This document shows, piece by piece, positions 5,802 through 7,461 of a DNA stretch of 7,461 bases; position 1 is the stretch's first letter; each line of letters opens with the position of its first letter. Made by a program: the position numbers and the translations under genes. The stretch lies in contig CAVOBC010000237.1 in NCBI GenBank assembly GCA_963693635.1, forward strand, positions 1 through 7,461, given 5' to 3'. Source of the DNA: CAVOBC01 sp963693635. GTDB taxonomy: Bacteria; Pseudomonadota; Gammaproteobacteria; Pseudomonadales; Azotimanducaceae. A model generated the notes under the pieces. It did no database searches. It saw nothing but the letters and a program-made list of their open reading frames with translations, and was not told the origin of the DNA.

Positions 5802-6890
5802 ATGGTGCCGCCTGCGTGGCGCGAGCACTTGTCGACCGCGGCCATTGTCGTGATCGCATTGCTCGCTGGCTGCAGCGACGTGCGACACGCGCGGGAGTTG
5901 CGGGAGGTGACCGGGCGGACAATGGGGACAACCTATTCCGTCAAGTATATCGACGCGGACGGACGGGGCCCGGCGGAGGCAGGCGTGAAGGATCTGATTG
6001 ACACCCGGTTGCACGCTATCAACGGGCTGATGTCGACCTATGAGGCGGACTCTGAAATCTCCCGGTTCAATGCCGCGCAACCCGGTCGCTGGTTCCCGCT
6101 GTCGGTCGAGACGTTAGCGGTGCTTGAGCTTTCGCATGAGATTAGTGCACTTTCCGGTGGCAGTTTCGACGTGACGGTGGGACCGCTTGTCGAGCTGTGG
6201 GGATTCGGCGCGACGGCGAGTTCGCGGACCGTACCGGATGCCGATCAACTCGCAGCAGCGAGGGCGGTCGTTGGTCATGATCGGGTGACGCTGGAGGGGG
6301 GCGCCGTGCGCACAGAGGCGGGGTTACGCCTTGATTTCTCTTCCATCGCCAAGGGCTATGCCGTCGATGAACTTGCGTCGCTGATGCGGGAGCAGGGCTC
6401 TCGCGACCATCTCGTCGAGATCGGTGGGGAGATGTTTGCAGCGGGTCTCAATGGCGACGGAGTGCCGTGGCGAATCGCGATTGAGACGCCTGAGGCCCTG
6501 GCGCGCCGGCCTTATGTGGTGATGGCGATCAGTGATGCCGCGGTTGCCACCTCCGGCGATTATCGCAACTACTTCGAACAGGACGGAAGGCGGTATTCAC
6601 ACACAATCGATCCGGTGACCGGGATGCCAGTTAGTCACGACGTCGCATCAGTGACCGTCGTCGAGGGATCGTCCGCTCGTGCCGATGCGCTGGCAACGGC
6701 CCTCAACGTCATGGGGCCCGAAGCCGGCATGATGCTTGCGCGCGAGCATGACCTTGCGGTCTTGTTTATAATCAAGACCGACGACGGATTCAGCGACCGG
6801 TACTCGCCTGCGATGGAGCAATATTTTGCTATGCCGTTGTCTGAACGCAACGCATCACAGTCCTCTAAAGCAAAGGAAGTGGCTCCATGA
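5802..6890 (+). CDS. apbE: FAD:protein FMN transferase ApbE (lipoprotein)
   Basis: ApbE is a Mg2+-dependent periplasmic enzyme that uses FAD to attach FMN through a phosphoester bond to Thr/Ser of target proteins, notably NqrB and NqrC of Na+-NQR. From ATG 5802 the product is 362 residues, normal for the family. Residues 10-23 are a hydrophobic signal ending in LLAGC, with lipid-bearing C24. Family blocks follow in order: TGRTMGTTYSVKY (37-49), MSTYEADSEISRFN (77-90), SGGSFDVTVGPLVELWGFG (118-136), LDFSSIAKGYAVD (177-189), VEIGGE (205-210), SGDYRNYF (251-258), HTIDPVTG (267-274) and ADALATAL (294-301), the last being the C-terminal metal-site region. The stop overlaps the nqrM start by four bases (ATGA, 6887-6890), and the pairing with nqrM points to Na+-NQR as the target. 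GTG 5775 or TTG 5778 are alternative starts with a better ribosome site. No nqrF gene lies directly upstream. Confidence 0.95.
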   Translation: MVPPAWREHLSTAAIVVIALLAGCSDVRHARELREVTGRTMGTTYSVKYIDADGRGPAEAGVKDLIDTRLHAINGLMSTYEADSEISRFNAAQPGRWFPLSVETLAVLELSHEISALSGGSFDVTVGPLVELWGFGATASSRTVPDADQLAAARAVVGHDRVTLEGGAVRTEAGLRLDFSSIAKGYAVDELASLMREQGSRDHLVEIGGEMFAAGLNGDGVPWRIAIETPEALARRPYVVMAISDAAVATSGDYRNYFEQDGRRYSHTIDPVTGMPVSHDVASVTVVEGSSARADALATALNVMGPEAGMMLAREHDLAVLFIIKTDDGFSDRYSPAMEQYFAMPLSERNASQSSKAKEVAP

Positions 6891-7069
6891 CCACATTTAT
6901 TCTTACGTTTCTGCTTCTCTGCGCGATGGTTGCTGCCATGGCGATTGGTGTGATGCGGGGTCGTGCCCCGATTGCCGGTACGTGCGGTGGCTTGAACAAC
7001 ATGGACGCGGACGGCACCTGCGAAATCTGCGGAGGCAAGCCAGCGGCGTGCGAGAAACGCGCTCCCTAG
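6887..7069 (+). CDS. nqrM: Na+-NQR maturation factor NqrM
   Basis: A 60-residue small membrane protein of the NqrM (formerly DUF539) family. In Vibrio, NqrM is required for assembly of active Na+-NQR and is thought to supply iron for the Fe centre coordinated by cysteines of NqrD and NqrE. One membrane segment spans about residues 3-22 (FILTFLLLCAMVAAMAIGVM). A Cys-rich tail follows: GTCGG (31-35, C33), then TCEIC (44-48) and a further cysteine at C55. The GTCGGL block is the family hallmark and its cysteine is the one I recall as essential in Vibrio. A good ribosome site, AAAGGAAG (6872-6879), lies seven bases before the ATG, and the start overlaps the apbE stop, so the two are co-translated. 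The length is somewhat short but within the expected range for the family. No terminator hairpin with a T-run is evident after the TAG at 7067. Confidence 0.93.
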   Translation: MTTFILTFLLLCAMVAAMAIGVMRGRAPIAGTCGGLNNMDADGTCEICGGKPAACEKRAP

Positions 7070-7070
7070 G

Positions 7071-7286
7071 TTACTCCAACTTTTCCAATACGACCCCGAA
7101 CAGGATCTGCCAATCGGCTTTGCCGCGGCCGCGCGAAGTCACCCTGGCGCTGCCGTTACACGGCCCGTCCGCTCGCCGGTTATCCTGATTCTTGCGCCAA
7201 TCTGTCAGCGCCCAGGTTCCGCCGCCGTTTTGTCGAGAGCGACGCAAGACGAGGCGGTCCCTCCGCCGGCTCCGGGCATCCATCAC
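7071..7286 (-). CDS. Possible small protein, unknown function, converging on nqrM
   Basis: An open frame of 71 codons starting at GTG 7286 (or ATG 7283) and ending at TAA 7071, one base beyond the nqrM stop on the other strand. I do not recognise the product. It is basic, Arg-rich in the N-terminal half, with GGGTWALTDW around residues 21-30, and ends in ADWQILFGVVLEKLE, which looks protein-like. By hand count, third codon positions are the most GC-rich and second positions the least, as expected for coding sequence in a GC-rich genome. A stop codon lies six codons upstream in frame, so it is not an obvious 3' fragment in this frame. The ribosome site is weak (AAGAAG about 11 bases before the GTG). 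It may be spurious. Confidence 0.35.
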   Translation of the reverse strand: MMDARSRRRDRLVLRRSRQNGGGTWALTDWRKNQDNRRADGPCNGSARVTSRGRGKADWQILFGVVLEKLE

Positions 7287-7301
7287 GGTAAATGTATCTT
7301 C

Positions 7302-7460
7302 TTAAGAGTCGTCCCTAATACAGTGAAATATATATATAAAGTTGACTATGAATGCTTGTATAAGAGCAACAAGACTAAGGGTAAGTCCAAGGGGAACTCC
7401 GAGAGTAAGTGCGGCGTTCTTGTTCTGCCACGATCGATCGTCCGGGGCGTGGGGGCGCTG
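7302..7460 (-). CDS. Possible C-terminal part of a membrane protein (cut by window edge)
   Basis: A minus-strand frame enters from the right edge and ends at TAA 7302-7304 after 52 codons. The visible product has a polar start (DDRSWQNKN), then a long hydrophobic run from AALTLGVPLGLTLSL through ALIQAFIVNFIYIF, then a short polar tail (RDDS), as in a C-terminal membrane anchor. Its last third is AT-rich and uses ATA and AGG codons, unlike the rest of the window. No family is recognised. AT-rich noncoding DNA can read as hydrophobic by chance, so this is tentative. Confidence 0.25.
   Translation of the reverse strand, partial: QRPHAPDDRSWQNKNAALTLGVPLGLTLSLVALIQAFIVNFIYIFHCIRDDS
7321..7375. 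other. AT-rich tract with (AT)n run
   Basis: Composition changes sharply here compared with the GC-rich remainder. It includes an uninterrupted alternating AT run at 7328-7338 and, on the plus strand, a TTGACT at 7342-7347. It could be a promoter region or the start of laterally acquired DNA. No well-spaced -10/-35 pair is seen on either strand. It overlaps the tentative membrane-protein tail, and the two readings compete. Confidence 0.3.
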
Positions 7461-7461
7461 G

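Overview
The window is GC-rich and densely coded. It most likely comes from the chromosome of a Gram-negative proteobacterium, probably a gammaproteobacterium. Support for this is the ApbE-NqrM pair that matures the Na+-pumping NADH:quinone oxidoreductase (Na+-NQR), two predicted lipoproteins, a SPOR-domain envelope protein and a bacterial SelA/SelB selenocysteine system. These assignments rest on motif recognition; no database search was possible.

Left part (1-4153, minus strand). Three tightly packed genes are read right to left: a SPOR-domain putative lipoprotein, selA and selB. The SPOR stop and selA start share one base (TAATG), and selA/selB overlap by four bases (ATGA), so the three are very probably one translationally coupled operon. 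SelA converts seryl-tRNA(Sec) to selenocysteyl-tRNA(Sec). SelB delivers it to UGA codons marked by a SECIS hairpin. selB is open to the left edge and probably lacks only its last few codons. A strong imperfect inverted repeat (4155-4182) lies against the annotated start of the first gene.

Middle part (4311-5357, minus strand). A PLP-dependent enzyme of the D-cysteine desulfhydrase / ACC deaminase family. Its active site has Thr where true ACC deaminases have Glu295 and Leu322, which favours D-cysteine desulfhydrase or a related cysteate/cysteine lyase.

Divergent intergenic region (5358-5801). About 440 bases without a convincing gene. It holds three TGTTCA repeats, a small hairpin, a compact four-way-junction-like set of inverted repeats (5465-5547) and another GC-rich hairpin (5555-5580).

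Right part (5802-7069, plus strand). apbE (FAD:protein FMN transferase lipoprotein) and nqrM (Na+-NQR maturation factor) overlap by ATGA. Both serve Na+-NQR assembly: ApbE attaches FMN covalently to NqrB/NqrC, and NqrM is needed for the membrane Fe centre. The nqrA-F genes are not immediately upstream, which is a departure from the common nqrABCDEF-apbE-nqrM layout.

Right edge (7071-7461). A possible 71-residue ORF on the minus strand converges on nqrM. Beyond it is an AT-rich stretch containing what may be the tail of a membrane protein on the minus strand. Neither is recognised. I found no clearly novel multi-gene system. The most interesting points are the coupling of an envelope protein to selAB, the hairpin before that operon, and the structured leader before apbE-nqrM.
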